From assembly GCF_001570525.1 (NCBI RefSeq), contig NZ_BBXC01000013.1, positions 186,001-250,000 of the forward strand: a DNA stretch of 64,000 nucleotides. Direction: 5' to 3'. The stretch is from Herbidospora sakaeratensis. GTDB lineage: Bacteria > Actinomycetota > Actinomycetes > Streptosporangiales > Streptosporangiaceae. Of this stretch, positions 45,602 through 55,978 are shown piece after piece; positions within the stretch are counted from its first letter, which is position 1, and every line of letters begins with the position of its first letter. The translations under genes and the position numbers were made by a program. The notes below the pieces were generated by a model. That model had not been told where the DNA came from, did no database searches, and saw only the letters and a list, made by a program, of their open reading frames with translations.

Positions 45602-46339
45602 TCAGGGGTCGTCGTCGACGATGTGGCGCATGTAGAGGTCGGGGCGGGCCAGGAATCGGCGCCAGTCGTCGACCAGCGGTAGTTTCGCCCACTCGCCGGT
45701 CCGCGCCCCGTGGTCGCCCAGTTCGACGATCTGGGCGCCGGGCAGGGCGGTCAGGATCGGTGAGTGGGTGGCGCAGACGACCTGGCCGCCCTCGCCCGCC
45801 ACGCGGTGCATCAGCCCGGCCAGGCGCAGGCAGGATTGGAAGGAGAGGGCGGCCTCGGGTTCGTCCAGGAGATAGAGCCCGGGGCCGTCGAGCATGTAGT
45901 CGAGGACGGTGACGAAGCCCTCGCCGTGCGACTGGGTGGTGAGGTCGTCCGCCCAGAAGCCCTTTCCCTCTTTGGTGAGGACGCCGCGGGCGAGGTTGAC
46001 GAGCGTTTCGGCGCGGAAGAAGAACGCGCGCCGTTTCAGGCGGGGGCCGTGCAGGAGGCGTCCGCCGGTGACGGTGAGGTCGGCGTCGAGGACCTCGCCG
46101 AGCGGGGTGGCGGGGCCGGTGCCGGCGTATTTCGTGCCGGCCTTGCCGCCTTCGGCGTTGATGCCGCCGACGTCCGCGATCGCCTCCATGAGGGTGGACT
46201 TGCCCGATCCGTTGTCGCCGACGAGGAACGTCACGGGGGCGGTCAGCGGCACGCCCCGCTCGGCGAGGTGGCGGACCACGGGCAGGGCGGCGCACCAGCC
46301 GTCGGGGAGTCGCCGGGCGCTCAATCGGGTGATCAGCAC
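45602..46339 (-). CDS. AAA/ABC-type ATPase (OLD/RecF-like core)
   Basis: This 245-residue ATPase has Walker A VGDNGSGKST near residue 40, a signature-like TQSHGEGF, Walker B LYLLDEPEAALS, and a conserved histidine in CATHSPILTALPGA. This is the compact AAA_15/AAA_23 ABC-like type used alone in several conflict systems and housekeeping roles. No nuclease domain is attached. It lies between the two DUF6493-like genes but on the opposite strand: it converges on paralogue 1 with six bases between stops, and its GTG start is divergent from the SWIM gene (44 bases). It may supply ATP-dependent remodelling to that locus or be an unrelated insert. Confidence 0.9.
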   Translation of the reverse strand: MLITRLSARRLPDGWCAALPVVRHLAERGVPLTAPVTFLVGDNGSGKSTLMEAIADVGGINAEGGKAGTKYAGTGPATPLGEVLDADLTVTGGRLLHGPRLKRRAFFFRAETLVNLARGVLTKEGKGFWADDLTTQSHGEGFVTVLDYMLDGPGLYLLDEPEAALSFQSCLRLAGLMHRVAGEGGQVVCATHSPILTALPGAQIVELGDHGARTGEWAKLPLVDDWRRFLARPDLYMRHIVDDDP

Positions 46340-46353
46340 GGGAGGTCTCTCGT

Positions 46354-46380
46354 TTGTCGGTGGGGGGATCTATTGTCCCG
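46354..46380 (+). promoter_or_regulatory. Leaderless-type promoter element, copy 2
   Basis: This is identical to copy 1 at 42509-42535 except for two bases (GG for CC in the middle). TATTGT lies 7 bases before the ATG at 46384, so transcription and translation could start at the same A. It lies in the 44-base gap between the divergent AAA ATPase and SWIM genes. The shared element suggests the same regulator or sigma factor for both operons of this locus. Confidence 0.65.
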
Positions 46381-46383
46381 GCC

Positions 46384-47709
46384 ATGACTTCTGCGACGCA
46401 GGCGTACACGTACGCCGCGCCCTCCTCTCTTGTCGACGGCCGGCTCGGGTTGGCGACCTCCGGCGGCCGGGCCCTGACCGGCCCGGCCGTGGCGCCGCGG
46501 TTCTTCAGCGGCGTGGTGACCCAGGCGGCGCCCGCCGCGGCGGCGCTGCTCGGGGTGGCCGACGTGGCGCTGGCGCGCTACCACCAGCCGCAGGCGCGCA
46601 GCTGGGTGCGCGACCCGGTGGTGACGTGCAACGGCGACCGGTTGCGGTTCGAGTCGTTCTCGGCCTGCGGCGGGGTCTACTCGCGGCTCGACCTGCTGGG
46701 CGGCGCGCTCGACGGCGAGGTGTTCGACCGGGGGACCACCAACGTCGACGTGAACGCGCCGCTGCGGGAGGCGCTGGCGCGCGTCGGCGCGCGTGATCCG
46801 CTGCACCTGGGGGTCGGGCTCGACGAGCTGGTCGTGACGACGATGGACGGCGCGGTGGTGGAGAAGAAGGTGCCGCTGCCCGAACGCTGGTTGCGCGGCT
46901 TCGCCGAGGTGCAGGTCATCGCCTCGCGCATGGACCAGCGCGGCGAGCTGGCGGGCCTGGCGGCGGTGCGGTTCCTGCGCGGGCTGCCGAAGAAGGGCAT
47001 GGTGTGGGTGACCCCGTCGGGGCGTGACCTGAAGGTCTGCGACCGCGAGGTCGCCGGTTCGGTGCGGCTGGCCGCTCCGAACCGGCTCGGCACCCTCCTG
47101 CCGCTCCTGCGCTTCGCGAAGAGCCTTCGGGTGTACGGCCCCGCCGACGCCGCCTCCAGCGCCTGGGAGCTGGAGCTGCCCGGGATGCGCTACACGCTCG
47201 TGTTGTCGCCCGAACGCTGGCGCGGCTTCTCCGGCGAAGGCGCGGTCCTCGACGACCTGGCGACCGACGAGGCCGAGAACGACGCCGACGTGGTGGGCAT
47301 GCTGCTCAACTTCGAGCCCGAGGTCGAGATCGGGCTGCTGGCCGACCGCGCGGGCCTGCCCGCCGACCGGGTGCGGGCCGCGCTGACCCAGCTCGGCGTC
47401 GCCGGGCGGGTCGGCTACGACCTGGCCGAGGCCGCCCACTTCCACCGCGAGCTGCCCTACGACAAGGACAACGTGCTCCTGCTCAACCCGCGTCTGGCCA
47501 AGGCGCGCACGCTGGTCGAGGCGGGCGCCGTGCGGCTCGAGGGCGAGCTGGCCACCGTCACCACCTCGGGCGGGGCCCGGCGCGTCTCGCTGACCGACGG
47601 CTCCTGCACCTGCGAGTGGTGGTGGGACCATCGCGGCTCCCGCGGCCCGTGCAAGCACGTGCTCGCCGCCCGCATCGCCGTCCGCGCCGCCGTGGAGGTC
47701 TCCCGGTGA
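46384..47709 (+). CDS. SWIM zinc-finger protein
   Basis: This 441-residue protein ends in a SWIM zinc finger: CTC (C408, C410) and CKH (C423, H425), CxCx12CxH, in SCTCEWWWDHRGSRGPCKHV. SWIM domains bind DNA or mediate protein contacts and occur in conflict-type and chaperone systems. The first ~390 residues have no recognised catalytic domain but contain a winged-helix-like GLLADRAGLPADRVRAALTQ. The stop overlaps the GTG start of paralogue 2, so the SWIM protein and paralogue 2 are co-translated. The start is set by the leaderless promoter element, with no Shine-Dalgarno. Confidence 0.9.
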   Translation: MTSATQAYTYAAPSSLVDGRLGLATSGGRALTGPAVAPRFFSGVVTQAAPAAAALLGVADVALARYHQPQARSWVRDPVVTCNGDRLRFESFSACGGVYSRLDLLGGALDGEVFDRGTTNVDVNAPLREALARVGARDPLHLGVGLDELVVTTMDGAVVEKKVPLPERWLRGFAEVQVIASRMDQRGELAGLAAVRFLRGLPKKGMVWVTPSGRDLKVCDREVAGSVRLAAPNRLGTLLPLLRFAKSLRVYGPADAASSAWELELPGMRYTLVLSPERWRGFSGEGAVLDDLATDEAENDADVVGMLLNFEPEVEIGLLADRAGLPADRVRAALTQLGVAGRVGYDLAEAAHFHRELPYDKDNVLLLNPRLAKARTLVEAGAVRLEGELATVTTSGGARRVSLTDGSCTCEWWWDHRGSRGPCKHVLAARIAVRAAVEVSR

Positions 47710-50700
47710 GCCTGCTGGACGAGATCGCGCAGCTGCTCACCGGCCCGTCGATCACCCGGCTGGCCGACCGGCTGGTCACGCTCACCGAGCACGAGCGCGC
47801 CGAGCTGGCCGGGCCCCTGCCCGATCTGGTCAGGAGCGTGCGCGACCCGGACGAGCCGCCCGACCCCACCCTGGTGCTGCTGACCGCGGCGGGCGTCGTC
47901 ACCGGCCCGGCCGCCGCCGTGACGTACATGACCGGCCGCGACGTCACCCGCCGCTGGGCCGCCCCCATCGACGTCGCCCTGGTGTGCCGGGTGGCGGCCA
48001 CCCGGCCACCGCAGTGGCGGAGCGACGTCGCCGTCCGGCTGGCCCGGCGGATCCGGCGGCCCGGCGACCGCATCGCGCCGCTGGCCGTGGCGCTGCTGCG
48101 CGAGTCCGGCGCGACACCGCCCGACCACGACCCGCTGGTCGCCGCCTGGCTCACCGACCCGGGCGTGGACGGCGACCCGCTGACCCCCGTGCTGCTGCCG
48201 CGCGTCTTCGACGCCGACGGCGCCGGCCGCGCCCTCCGGGGGGAGAGGCTGGCGCCCGAGCCGACCCACTGGCTGGCCACGGCCGTCCGCGAGCTGCCCC
48301 GAGAACGGGCGCTCGACGGGTGCGTCAGCCGGTTCCTGCGCGGCGGCGACGCGCACGACCTGCGGTTCTTCGTCCGCCTCCACACCCTGCTCGACCCGAC
48401 GCCGCAGGAGGCGGCAGCGCGGTCGCGCGACTACCTGCGGCTGCTGCCCTCGGCCCCGGGCCCGGTCGCCGAGCTGGCCGCCGCGCAGGTGCGCAAAGCG
48501 CTGCCGCTCGACCACGCCGACCTGGTGGAGGCGGTCGAGGCGCTGACCTTCCGCGCCGAGGCCAAGCTGGCGGCGGTGGGGCTGCGCTGGACCGACCAGA
48601 CGATCCGGGCCGCCCCGGAGCGCGCGGGCGATTTCGTCACCGCGCTGACCGTGGCGTACACCCACGGCTCCTTCGACGTGCGCAACCGCGCGGCCGAGCT
48701 GACTTTGAAGCACGCCGGCCTGTTCGCGGGTCACGCCGAGGCGTTCCTGGCGGCGATCCCCGCACTGCCCGCCGAGCTCGGCTCCGTGCTGGCGAAGCGG
48801 TTCGGCGGGGAGATCCCGGCCGGGGAGGTCGCGGAACACAGGGAGTTCCCGCCGCTCCCGCAGCCGGCGGAGGCGCAACCGTTCCCCGAGCCGTCGATCA
48901 CGTCCTCCGGCCTCGACGAGTGGGTCCGCTGGGAGTGCTGGCCGGCCGCCTTCGTCGCCGGGATCCACGCCGACCGGGCGGAACTGCGCCGCGTGCTCAC
49001 GCCCTACGTCCAGCAGCGATCGGGCTACCTGCAGGTCGGCGACCAGCGCACCGACCTCGACGCGTGGCAGGCGACGCTGGCCGCCGAGCTGGTCTCACCC
49101 GGGAGCGTGCCGGTGGCGCCGCCGCTCGGGCCGCAGCGGTACTGGGAGGGCGAGAGCCACTCGACGCAGGTGCTCGCCGTGACGCGGGGTGCGCGGATCG
49201 CCGCGCCGAGACGGGTGGTCCGGGGCGTCAGCATCAGCTTCGGCGGCCCGGAGCGGGGCCGTTTCCTCGACGACGACGCCCCCGTGCGCTCCATCTCCGT
49301 CACGTGGACGAGCGACGAGGGCCCGTCCACGGCCGAGGCCCGGGAGAACGGCGAGCAGATTCCCTGCGCGAACGGCTGGGTGTCCCTCAACGGAGAACCG
49401 GTCGTCGGTGTCCCCGAGCCGACGTGGCACCGTTTCGACCACGAAGAAGACCACGAAGAAGACCACGGAGAAGACCACGGAGAAGAGCAGGACGAGGGCC
49501 CCGCCGCCGGGGAGGCGATGCCTGACCACGTCCTCGACGGCGTCTACCACCGCATGGCGGAACTCGGTGTCCACCCCGCCCGGATCGAGGCGATGCGCGC
49601 GGGCGGCCCGGTGCCCCCGCCCGGCGACGACGAGCCGTGCGTGGCGGTGACGGTGACCTACTTCCCGGCCCGGCGGCGCTCCTTCCAGCCCGACCCGCTG
49701 CCCGACGCCGAGGAATGGCGGCGGCAGCACCTGCTTCCCCATCCGACCATGCTCTCCCCGCTCCACGACTTCCTGCTGCACCGCTACGCCGAGATCCTCG
49801 ACGCCCTGCGCGCCGGCACGCTGCCGCCCGTGCTGCTGGCCACCCCGACCTCGCTGCGCGGCCACCTCGACCCCGCCGTGCTGGTCGACCGCCTGGAGAG
49901 CTGCGCCGCCGCGGGCCGCGAGCCGCTGGAAGCCGACCTGGCCCAAGCGCTGCTCCGGCTCCCGAGGGGCAGCCACCCGGCCGAGGCCGCCCGCGCCGCC
50001 GCGATCGGCTCGGCCGCCGCCCGGCAGGCCGCCGCCTGGCTGGCCGGGGAGGGCCTGCCCGACCCGGAGTGCGGCGCCGCCCGGCCGAAAGGGGCCGAAG
50101 GCGGCGAAGGCCGGCTGACGCCCGTGCTCCGGGCCGCGCCCACCGGCGTCCGGCTCATCGACGACGTGGCGCTGCGGGAGCCGTTCTCGTGGACCGACTA
50201 CGACAAGGGCGGGGCGATGGCCGCCTGGCCTGCCATGCTGCCGTCCCACCGGGAGGTCGTGGCGGTCAACTTCCTGCCCTTCACCTTCCGCACCTACTGG
50301 AGCGGCAACGTGCGCCAGCCGGAGGTCTCCCGGATGGTCGCCGCCGACGGCCCCCTGGGCGACGCGACGGCGCTGATCCTCGCCTACCTGCTCGGCGCGG
50401 AGCCGTCCCCGACGATCCCGCTGGTGCTGCGCATGGCCGCGCGCGGCGACCTGCCCGCCGAGACGATGGGAGCGCAGCTCGCGCTGATGATCCGCGGCAC
50501 CCCGCTGGAGACCCGGCCCGTCATCGGGGCCCTGACCGCCCTGGCCGAGGCGGGCGGCCACCACGAGGTGTGGCGCATGCTGCGGGCGATGCTGCCCGAC
50601 CTGCTCGGCGAAGGCCGCTGCATCACCGCCCCGCTGGCCGAACTGGTGGCCTTCGCCACCGAGGTCGCCCGATGGACCGGTGCGCGCGGGGAGATCCCGG

Positions 50701-50804
50701 TCGTCGCCGCGTACGCCAGGAGCCGGCGGACGATCCGCTTCGTCCACGAATGCGGGCGCCTCCACGCCCAGCTCACCGAGGGCCGGGAAAGCCCACCTTC
50801 GTAA
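47706..50804 (+). CDS. DUF6493-like ~1,000-residue protein, paralogue 2
   Basis: This 1,032-residue paralogue of the gene at 42539 has the same architecture and C-terminal signature ([20 protein letters not shown], then [15 protein letters not shown]). The GTG start at 47706 overlaps the SWIM stop (GTGA). A block of 76 residues ([20 protein letters not shown] to LAAVGLRW) is identical to paralogue 1, and the 204 bases encoding most of it differ at only three positions, unlike the rest. A low-complexity charged run ([19 protein letters not shown]) near residue 580 is encoded by a 12-bp repeat. The function is unknown. Its 3' end overlaps the convergent SDR gene by 32 bases. Confidence 0.85.
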   Translation: MSLLDEIAQLLTGPSITRLADRLVTLTEHERAELAGPLPDLVRSVRDPDEPPDPTLVLLTAAGVVTGPAAAVTYMTGRDVTRRWAAPIDVALVCRVAATRPPQWRSDVAVRLARRIRRPGDRIAPLAVALLRESGATPPDHDPLVAAWLTDPGVDGDPLTPVLLPRVFDADGAGRALRGERLAPEPTHWLATAVRELPRERALDGCVSRFLRGGDAHDLRFFVRLHTLLDPTPQEAAARSRDYLRLLPSAPGPVAELAAAQVRKALPLDHADLVEAVEALTFRAEAKLAAVGLRWTDQTIRAAPERAGDFVTALTVAYTHGSFDVRNRAAELTLKHAGLFAGHAEAFLAAIPALPAELGSVLAKRFGGEIPAGEVAEHREFPPLPQPAEAQPFPEPSITSSGLDEWVRWECWPAAFVAGIHADRAELRRVLTPYVQQRSGYLQVGDQRTDLDAWQATLAAELVSPGSVPVAPPLGPQRYWEGESHSTQVLAVTRGARIAAPRRVVRGVSISFGGPERGRFLDDDAPVRSISVTWTSDEGPSTAEARENGEQIPCANGWVSLNGEPVVGVPEPTWHRFDHEEDHEEDHGEDHGEEQDEGPAAGEAMPDHVLDGVYHRMAELGVHPARIEAMRAGGPVPPPGDDEPCVAVTVTYFPARRRSFQPDPLPDAEEWRRQHLLPHPTMLSPLHDFLLHRYAEILDALRAGTLPPVLLATPTSLRGHLDPAVLVDRLESCAAAGREPLEADLAQALLRLPRGSHPAEAARAAAIGSAAARQAAAWLAGEGLPDPECGAARPKGAEGGEGRLTPVLRAAPTGVRLIDDVALREPFSWTDYDKGGAMAAWPAMLPSHREVVAVNFLPFTFRTYWSGNVRQPEVSRMVAADGPLGDATALILAYLLGAEPSPTIPLVLRMAARGDLPAETMGAQLALMIRGTPLETRPVIGALTALAEAGGHHEVWRMLRAMLPDLLGEGRCITAPLAELVAFATEVARWTGARGEIPVVAAYARSRRTIRFVHECGRLHAQLTEGRESPPS
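49437..49484 (+). repeat. 12-bp tandem repeat in paralogue 2
   Basis: Four in-frame copies of GACCACGAAGAA or GACCACGGAGAA encode a DHEE/DHGE acidic-histidine run. Paralogue 1 has no counterpart at this site. The histidine-rich acidic stretch might bind metal or simply be a flexible insertion. Slippage could vary its length without frameshift. Confidence 0.9.
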
Positions 50805-51720
50805 GTTCCTGGGAGACCTGCCAGATACGCCGGGCCTCCTCGGCGCCGCGCAGGCGCGAGTAGAGGTCCTGCTCGCCGGGAGGGCCGCCCAGGTGCCGGA
50901 ATCCGCGCGGCCCGTAGAACGCGCCGCGCCGGGCGTCGGGGGAGGTGGCGGCGTACAGGGCCGGGAGTTGCGCGGTGTGCACGGTGCCGGCCAGGACGCC
51001 GTAGCCCGACAGCAGGCGGATCAGGCGCGCGCCCATGGTGGCCCTGGCGCGTCCCATTTCGGGGCGGGCGGCCAGCAGGTTCGTCGGGGCGACGCCGGGG
51101 TGGGAGAGGTTGCTCGTGATGCCCCAGCCGCCGGCCTGGCTGCGCCGGTCGAGTTCGAGGCCGAAGAGGCCGAAGGCGATCTTCGACTGGCTGTAGGCCC
51201 GCATGCCGTCGTAGGAGCGGTCCCAGTTCAGGTCGTCCCAGTTGATGGCCCCCCGGTCCGCCGCGATGCTGACCTGCGAGGTCACGCGCGCCTGGCCGGC
51301 GCGCAGCAGCGGCAGCAGGTGGGCCACCAGGGCGACGTGGCCGAGGTGGTTGGTGCCGAACTGGAGCTCGAACCCGTCGGCGGTGGCCTGCCGGTCGGGC
51401 GGGGTCATGACGCCGGCGTTGTTGATCAGGATGTGGACGGGCCGGCCCTCCTCCAGCAGGGTCTGGCCGAGGGCGGCGACCGAGGCGAGGGAGGACAGGT
51501 CGAGCGTGCGCAGCGACACCTTCGCGTGCGGGGCGCTGCGGCGGATGGCGGCGAGCGCGGCCTCGCCCTTGCCGGGGTTGCGGACGGGCAGCAGCACGTC
51601 GGCCCCGGCCGCGGCGAGCCTGGTGGCCAGTCCGAGGCCGATGCCGTCGCTCGCTCCGGTGACGACGGCGCGCTTGCCGGACAGGTCGGGAACGGTGATG
51701 TCGATGGGTCGGCGTGGCAT
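50773..51720 (-). CDS. SDR oxidoreductase (retinol-dehydrogenase-like)
   Basis: This 315-residue SDR has [50 protein letters not shown] and catalytic YSQSK. It belongs to the same subgroup as the protein at 31463-32374. The usual catalytic serine position lies in [11 protein letters not shown]. The ATG at 51720 is followed by a normal short lead. It is divergent from an XRE-family regulator at 51856, a pairing common in actinomycetes for small-molecule-responsive reductases. Its 3' end overlaps the DUF6493-like gene by 32 bases on the opposite strand. Confidence 0.92.
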   Translation of the reverse strand: MPRRPIDITVPDLSGKRAVVTGASDGIGLGLATRLAAAGADVLLPVRNPGKGEAALAAIRRSAPHAKVSLRTLDLSSLASVAALGQTLLEEGRPVHILINNAGVMTPPDRQATADGFELQFGTNHLGHVALVAHLLPLLRAGQARVTSQVSIAADRGAINWDDLNWDRSYDGMRAYSQSKIAFGLFGLELDRRSQAGGWGITSNLSHPGVAPTNLLAARPEMGRARATMGARLIRLLSGYGVLAGTVHTAQLPALYAATSPDARRGAFYGPRGFRHLGGPPGEQDLYSRLRGAEEARRIWQVSQELTKVGFPGPR

Positions 51721-51855
51721 GGAGGCACTCCCTGGTCGTGGTGTTCCTCCACCGTCGCAGAAGGCGCGAACGCCATTCAGGGCCCCGCGATCCACTGATC
51801 AGGACGTTGAGGGGGACTGACAATCCGTGGATGTCGCCGGGCGCGGGCGGTAGAC

Positions 51856-52737
51856 ATGAGCATCGAATCCGGCACGTACGGTGAGGAAGCGCACGCGGTG
51901 ATCGATCGAATTGGACTGGCGGAGTTCCTCCGGCGCCGCCGGGAGTCGCTGCAACCCGAAGACGTCGGCCTTCCCCGGGGGCGACGCCGCCGGACGAGCG
52001 GCCTGCGGCGGGAGGAGGTGGCCGGGTTGTGCCACATGTCGACCGACTACTACGCGCGGCTGGAGCGGGGGCGCGGACCTCACCCGTCCCCGCAGATGAT
52101 CGCCTCCATCGCGCAGGGGCTGCACCTGTCCCTGGAGGAGCGCGACCACCTGTTCCGGCTCGCCGGGCACACCGCGCCCCCGCAGGGCGCGCACGGCGAC
52201 CACATCAGCCCCGGCATGCTGCGCATCCTCGACCGCCTGCAGGACACCCCCGCCGAGATCGTCACCGAGCTGGGCGAGACGCTGCGGCAGACCCCGCTGG
52301 CCGTCGCGCTCACCGGCGACCTGACCGTGCACACCGGCCCGGCGCGCAGCATCGGCTACCGGTGGTTCACCGACCCCGCCACGCGGGAGCTCTACGCGGC
52401 CGGCGACCACGCGTTCCTGACCCGCATGTTCGCCTCGGGCCTGCGCGGCGTCGCCACGCTGCGGGGGCCCGGTTCCCGCGCGGCGCACTACGTCGACCTG
52501 CTGCTGGCGCGAAGCGAGGAGTTCCGTGCGGTGTGGAACGACCACGAGGTCGGCATCCGGCCCGACGACGTGAAGAACTTCACCCACCCCGAGGTCGGTG
52601 CACTGCAGCTGACCTGCCAGACCCTGCTCGACCCGCACCAGTCCCATCACCTGATCGTCTACACCGCCGTGCCCGGCAGCGAGAGCTACGAGAAGCTGCA
52701 GTTGTTGTCCGTCCTGGGCGCGCAGACCCTGCGCTGA
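51856..52737 (+). CDS. XRE regulator with MmyB-like ligand domain
   Basis: This 293-residue regulator has an N-terminal helix-turn-helix (LAEFLRRRRESLQPEDVGLP, then LRREEVAGLCHMSTDYYARL) and a C-terminal MmyB-like PAS-type domain (NFTHPEVGALQLTCQTLLDP). The family controls divergent SDR genes in response to a small ligand. The gene is transcribed away from the SDR at 51720 with 135 bases between. Its own stop lies two bases before the response-regulator stop on the opposite strand. Nothing unusual was seen. Confidence 0.92.
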   Translation: MSIESGTYGEEAHAVIDRIGLAEFLRRRRESLQPEDVGLPRGRRRRTSGLRREEVAGLCHMSTDYYARLERGRGPHPSPQMIASIAQGLHLSLEERDHLFRLAGHTAPPQGAHGDHISPGMLRILDRLQDTPAEIVTELGETLRQTPLAVALTGDLTVHTGPARSIGYRWFTDPATRELYAAGDHAFLTRMFASGLRGVATLRGPGSRAAHYVDLLLARSEEFRAVWNDHEVGIRPDDVKNFTHPEVGALQLTCQTLLDPHQSHHLIVYTAVPGSESYEKLQLLSVLGAQTLR

Positions 52738-52739
52738 CT

Positions 52740-53377
<638 letters not shown>

Positions 53378-53381
<4 letters not shown>

Positions 53382-54466
53382 GGCGCGCCCCTGCGGGGGA
53401 TGGTGACGGTCAGCCGGGTGCCGCCGCCGGGCGGGCCGGCGATGTCGACCCGGCCGCCGGCGAGCTCGACCCGTTCGCGCATGCCGAGCAGGCCGTACCC
53501 CTCGCTCCCCGGCGCGAAGCCCCGTCCGTCGTCGCTGACCACGAGCTCCGCGGCCTGCGGGCCGAGCGACGCGGCGACCGACACGCGGGTGGCGCGGGCG
53601 TGCCGCCGGGCGTTGGTGATGCCCTCCTGCGCCGCGCGGTAGAGGGCCCGCAACGCGGCCGGGTCGTGGCCGCCCTCCTCGCCGGAGAACTCCAGGACCA
53701 CGTCCGCCTGGCCGTCGACCAGGGCCGACAGGGCCTCTTCGAGGTGGAAGGACTCGCGCAGGGTGCGCACCGAGCGCCGCACGTCCTCCAGCGCCCGCCG
53801 CGCCGAGCCGTGCGCGTCGGCGACCGCGCGATCGGCCGCCTCGGCGTCGAGGTCGCGGAACGCGGTGGCCTTCTCCAGCAGCACCACGATCGCGGTCAGG
53901 TGGTGGCCGAGATCGTCGTGGACGTCCCGGGCCACCCGGTTGCGCTCGGCCGTGGCCGACAGCTCGGCGACCGCCGCCGCCGAGGCGGCCAGTTCCACGC
54001 GGGCCCGGCGCTCCTCGGCCGCCACCGCCGCCATGGTCACCGCCAGCACCAGCCCCACGCAGAACATCAGCAGGTCGGAGACCTGCCCGGCGTCGGCGAG
54101 CCAGTTGGGGTCGTGCACCGTGCCGGCCACCACGAAGACCACGACGCATGCCACGGCGAGCGCCACGGCGACCGTCCGCCCGAACACGAAGTAGGCCGTG
54201 AACGGCACCAGCACGAACAACACCCGCGACAACCCGGCCCCGTCGGCGGAGGCGACGAGCGTGAATAAGCCCACCCGCAGGGCCAGCAGCGGCACCGGGT
54301 CGATCCGGTGCTCCCACCGGTCGAGGACGGCCAGCGCCGCCAGCCCCGCCACGAACGGGACGGGCCGGGTGTCCCCGAGCCCGGCCAGCCAGGCGTACAG
54401 ACCCGCGAGGAGGACCGCGCCGTAGAGCACCGGCGACACCCACGGCACCGGACGGGACAGGGCCAT
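53378..54466 (-). CDS. HisKA_3 sensor histidine kinase
   Basis: This 362-residue kinase has about five N-terminal transmembrane helices and no large extracellular domain, so it probably senses within the membrane. The dimerisation domain is RNRVARDVHDDLGHHLTAIV with the phosphorylated histidine, and the ATPase domain is LVVSDDGRGFAPGSEGYGLL. It belongs to the NarX/DesK type. A start at 54466 leaves ten bases after the membrane-protein stop. It is paired with the downstream response regulator. The system may answer to cell-envelope conditions, in view of the upstream membrane protein. Confidence 0.93.
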
Positions 54467-54476
54467 GCCCGAAAGA

Positions 54477-55040
54477 CTACGGTCGGTCCGCATACCGCCG
54501 CACCGACAACGACAACCAGATGAGCGTCGCGGCGACCAGGACGTGGAGCAGGCTCGTCAGCACGCTGTCGGGCGACGACGCGGCCAGCGCCAGCGCCGTC
54601 AGCGTGACGCCGTATCCGGCGGCGGGCACTTTCGGGAAGACGCCCGCGCGCAGCATCGCCGCCGAGAACAGGATCGTGCCGGCCACGAACACCGCCGTCC
54701 CGCCCAGCAGGACGATCTTCGTGGGTCCCCGGAGCAGCTCCCGCGTCACCGCGTCGTCGAGGAAGAAGACGACCACGTTCAGCGCGAGGGCGAGGCCGGC
54801 GAAGAGGGTCAGACCGATCATGTTGACGGCGTACGCGACCGCGCCGAACCGCCCGGACACCTCGCTCTGCCGCAGGTGGAAGGCGGTGAGCGCGGGCGGC
54901 CCGAAGGCGACCCCGAGCCCGATGACCAGGCTGGTGGCCGTCGTCTCGCCGGTGAACGCCTCGACGGCGCCCGGGACGCCGACCGACAGGCCCATGACGA
55001 CGCCGCAGACGACGCCGAACCGAAGGAGGGAGGAGGGCAT
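54477..55040 (-). CDS. Membrane protein of two-component operon
   Basis: This 187-residue protein has about six transmembrane helices (LLRFGVVCGVVMGLSVGVPG, ALTAFHLRQSEVSGRFG loop, then ALNVVVFFLDDAV). It has no signal peptide and no recognised enzymatic motif; a resemblance to hypothetical membrane proteins of actinomycete kinase operons is all that can be said. GGAGGGAGGAGG precedes the ATG at 55040. It is first in the operon with the kinase and regulator and may be a sensor partner. Confidence 0.8.
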   Translation of the reverse strand: MPSSLLRFGVVCGVVMGLSVGVPGAVEAFTGETTATSLVIGLGVAFGPPALTAFHLRQSEVSGRFGAVAYAVNMIGLTLFAGLALALNVVVFFLDDAVTRELLRGPTKIVLLGGTAVFVAGTILFSAAMLRAGVFPKVPAAGYGVTLTALALAASSPDSVLTSLLHVLVAATLIWLSLSVRRYADRP

Positions 55041-55140
55041 GGGAGAACTCCTTGACCGAAGGGATTCCGACGGTAGGAGCGGTGGTCGGGCCGGATAAGT
55101 GCCGCAGGTCATGGTGACGTCACGCCTTCGGCGGCGACGG

Positions 55141-55965
55141 TCATGTGCCGGACGCGGCGAACGCGGTGACGATCCAGATCGCGGCGTCCAGACGCACCCC
55201 GCCGGGACCGGCGTGCTCCGCGAGGGCGGCCCGCAGGTCGCCGAGCGCGGCGTCCCGGCCGGCGTCGGCCACGGCGGCCAGCTGCGCCCGGACGGGCCCG
55301 GTGCCGGCCAGGTATTCGGCCGCGTCCGCGACCTCGGCCCCGACGTGGAGCGGCACCCGCACACCATCGAGGTGGACGTGGCCGAACCCGGCCCGCGTCA
55401 GCAGCCGCTCGACCACGGCGGGGTCGGACTGGCTGAACATGCTGCGCCCGCGCAGGTCGACGGGGGCGGCGGCGTGGCGCAGGATCGCCGTGCCCGGGAC
55501 GGTGAGCCAGGGGTTGGCGTCGGGGGGCTGCCAGGTCGCCAGCACCAGCCGCCCGCCGGGGACCAGGCCGCCGGCCATCGCGGTGAAGGCGCGGGCGGGG
55601 TCGGTGAAGAACATGGTGCCGAACCGGCTGATCACCACGTCGAACGGGCCGGGCGGCGTGTGGGTCTCCGCGTCGGCGTGCACGAACCGCGCGTTGGCCG
55701 GGCCGCCCGACTCCTGACGGGCGCGGGCCACCCGGAGCATGGGCGCCGAGACGTCCAGGCCGGTGGCCGTGCCGCCGGGGGCGACCTGGCGGGCGGCCTG
55801 AAGCGTGGTGGCTCCGCAGCCGCAGCCGACGTCCAGCACCCGCTCTCCGGGCCGCAGCCCGGCGGCGGTGAGCAGCGTCTCGCCGACCGAGGCCAGCACC
55901 CGGTCGCGCCGGTCGGCGTCGGCGGCCCACCGTTCGCCGTCGTCGTCGTTCCAGATCTGCGCCAT
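55141..55965 (-). CDS. SAM-dependent methyltransferase, class I
   Basis: This 274-residue protein has motif I VLDVGCGCGATT, acidic strand-2 end TGLDVSAPML and motif IV DVVISRFGTMFF. Ordering and the central VPGGRLVLATWQPPDANPWL match the UbiE/arsenite methyltransferase-like group. The substrate is unknown. The next gene (FGLLP-type protein) on the same strand ends 13 bases upstream of this start, so these two may be co-transcribed. The GC content is typical for the window. Confidence 0.9.
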   Translation of the reverse strand: MAQIWNDDDGERWAADADRRDRVLASVGETLLTAAGLRPGERVLDVGCGCGATTLQAARQVAPGGTATGLDVSAPMLRVARARQESGGPANARFVHADAETHTPPGPFDVVISRFGTMFFTDPARAFTAMAGGLVPGGRLVLATWQPPDANPWLTVPGTAILRHAAAPVDLRGRSMFSQSDPAVVERLLTRAGFGHVHLDGVRVPLHVGAEVADAAEYLAGTGPVRAQLAAVADAGRDAALGDLRAALAEHAGPGGVRLDAAIWIVTAFAASGT

Positions 55966-55978
55966 GCCCTCACCGTAG

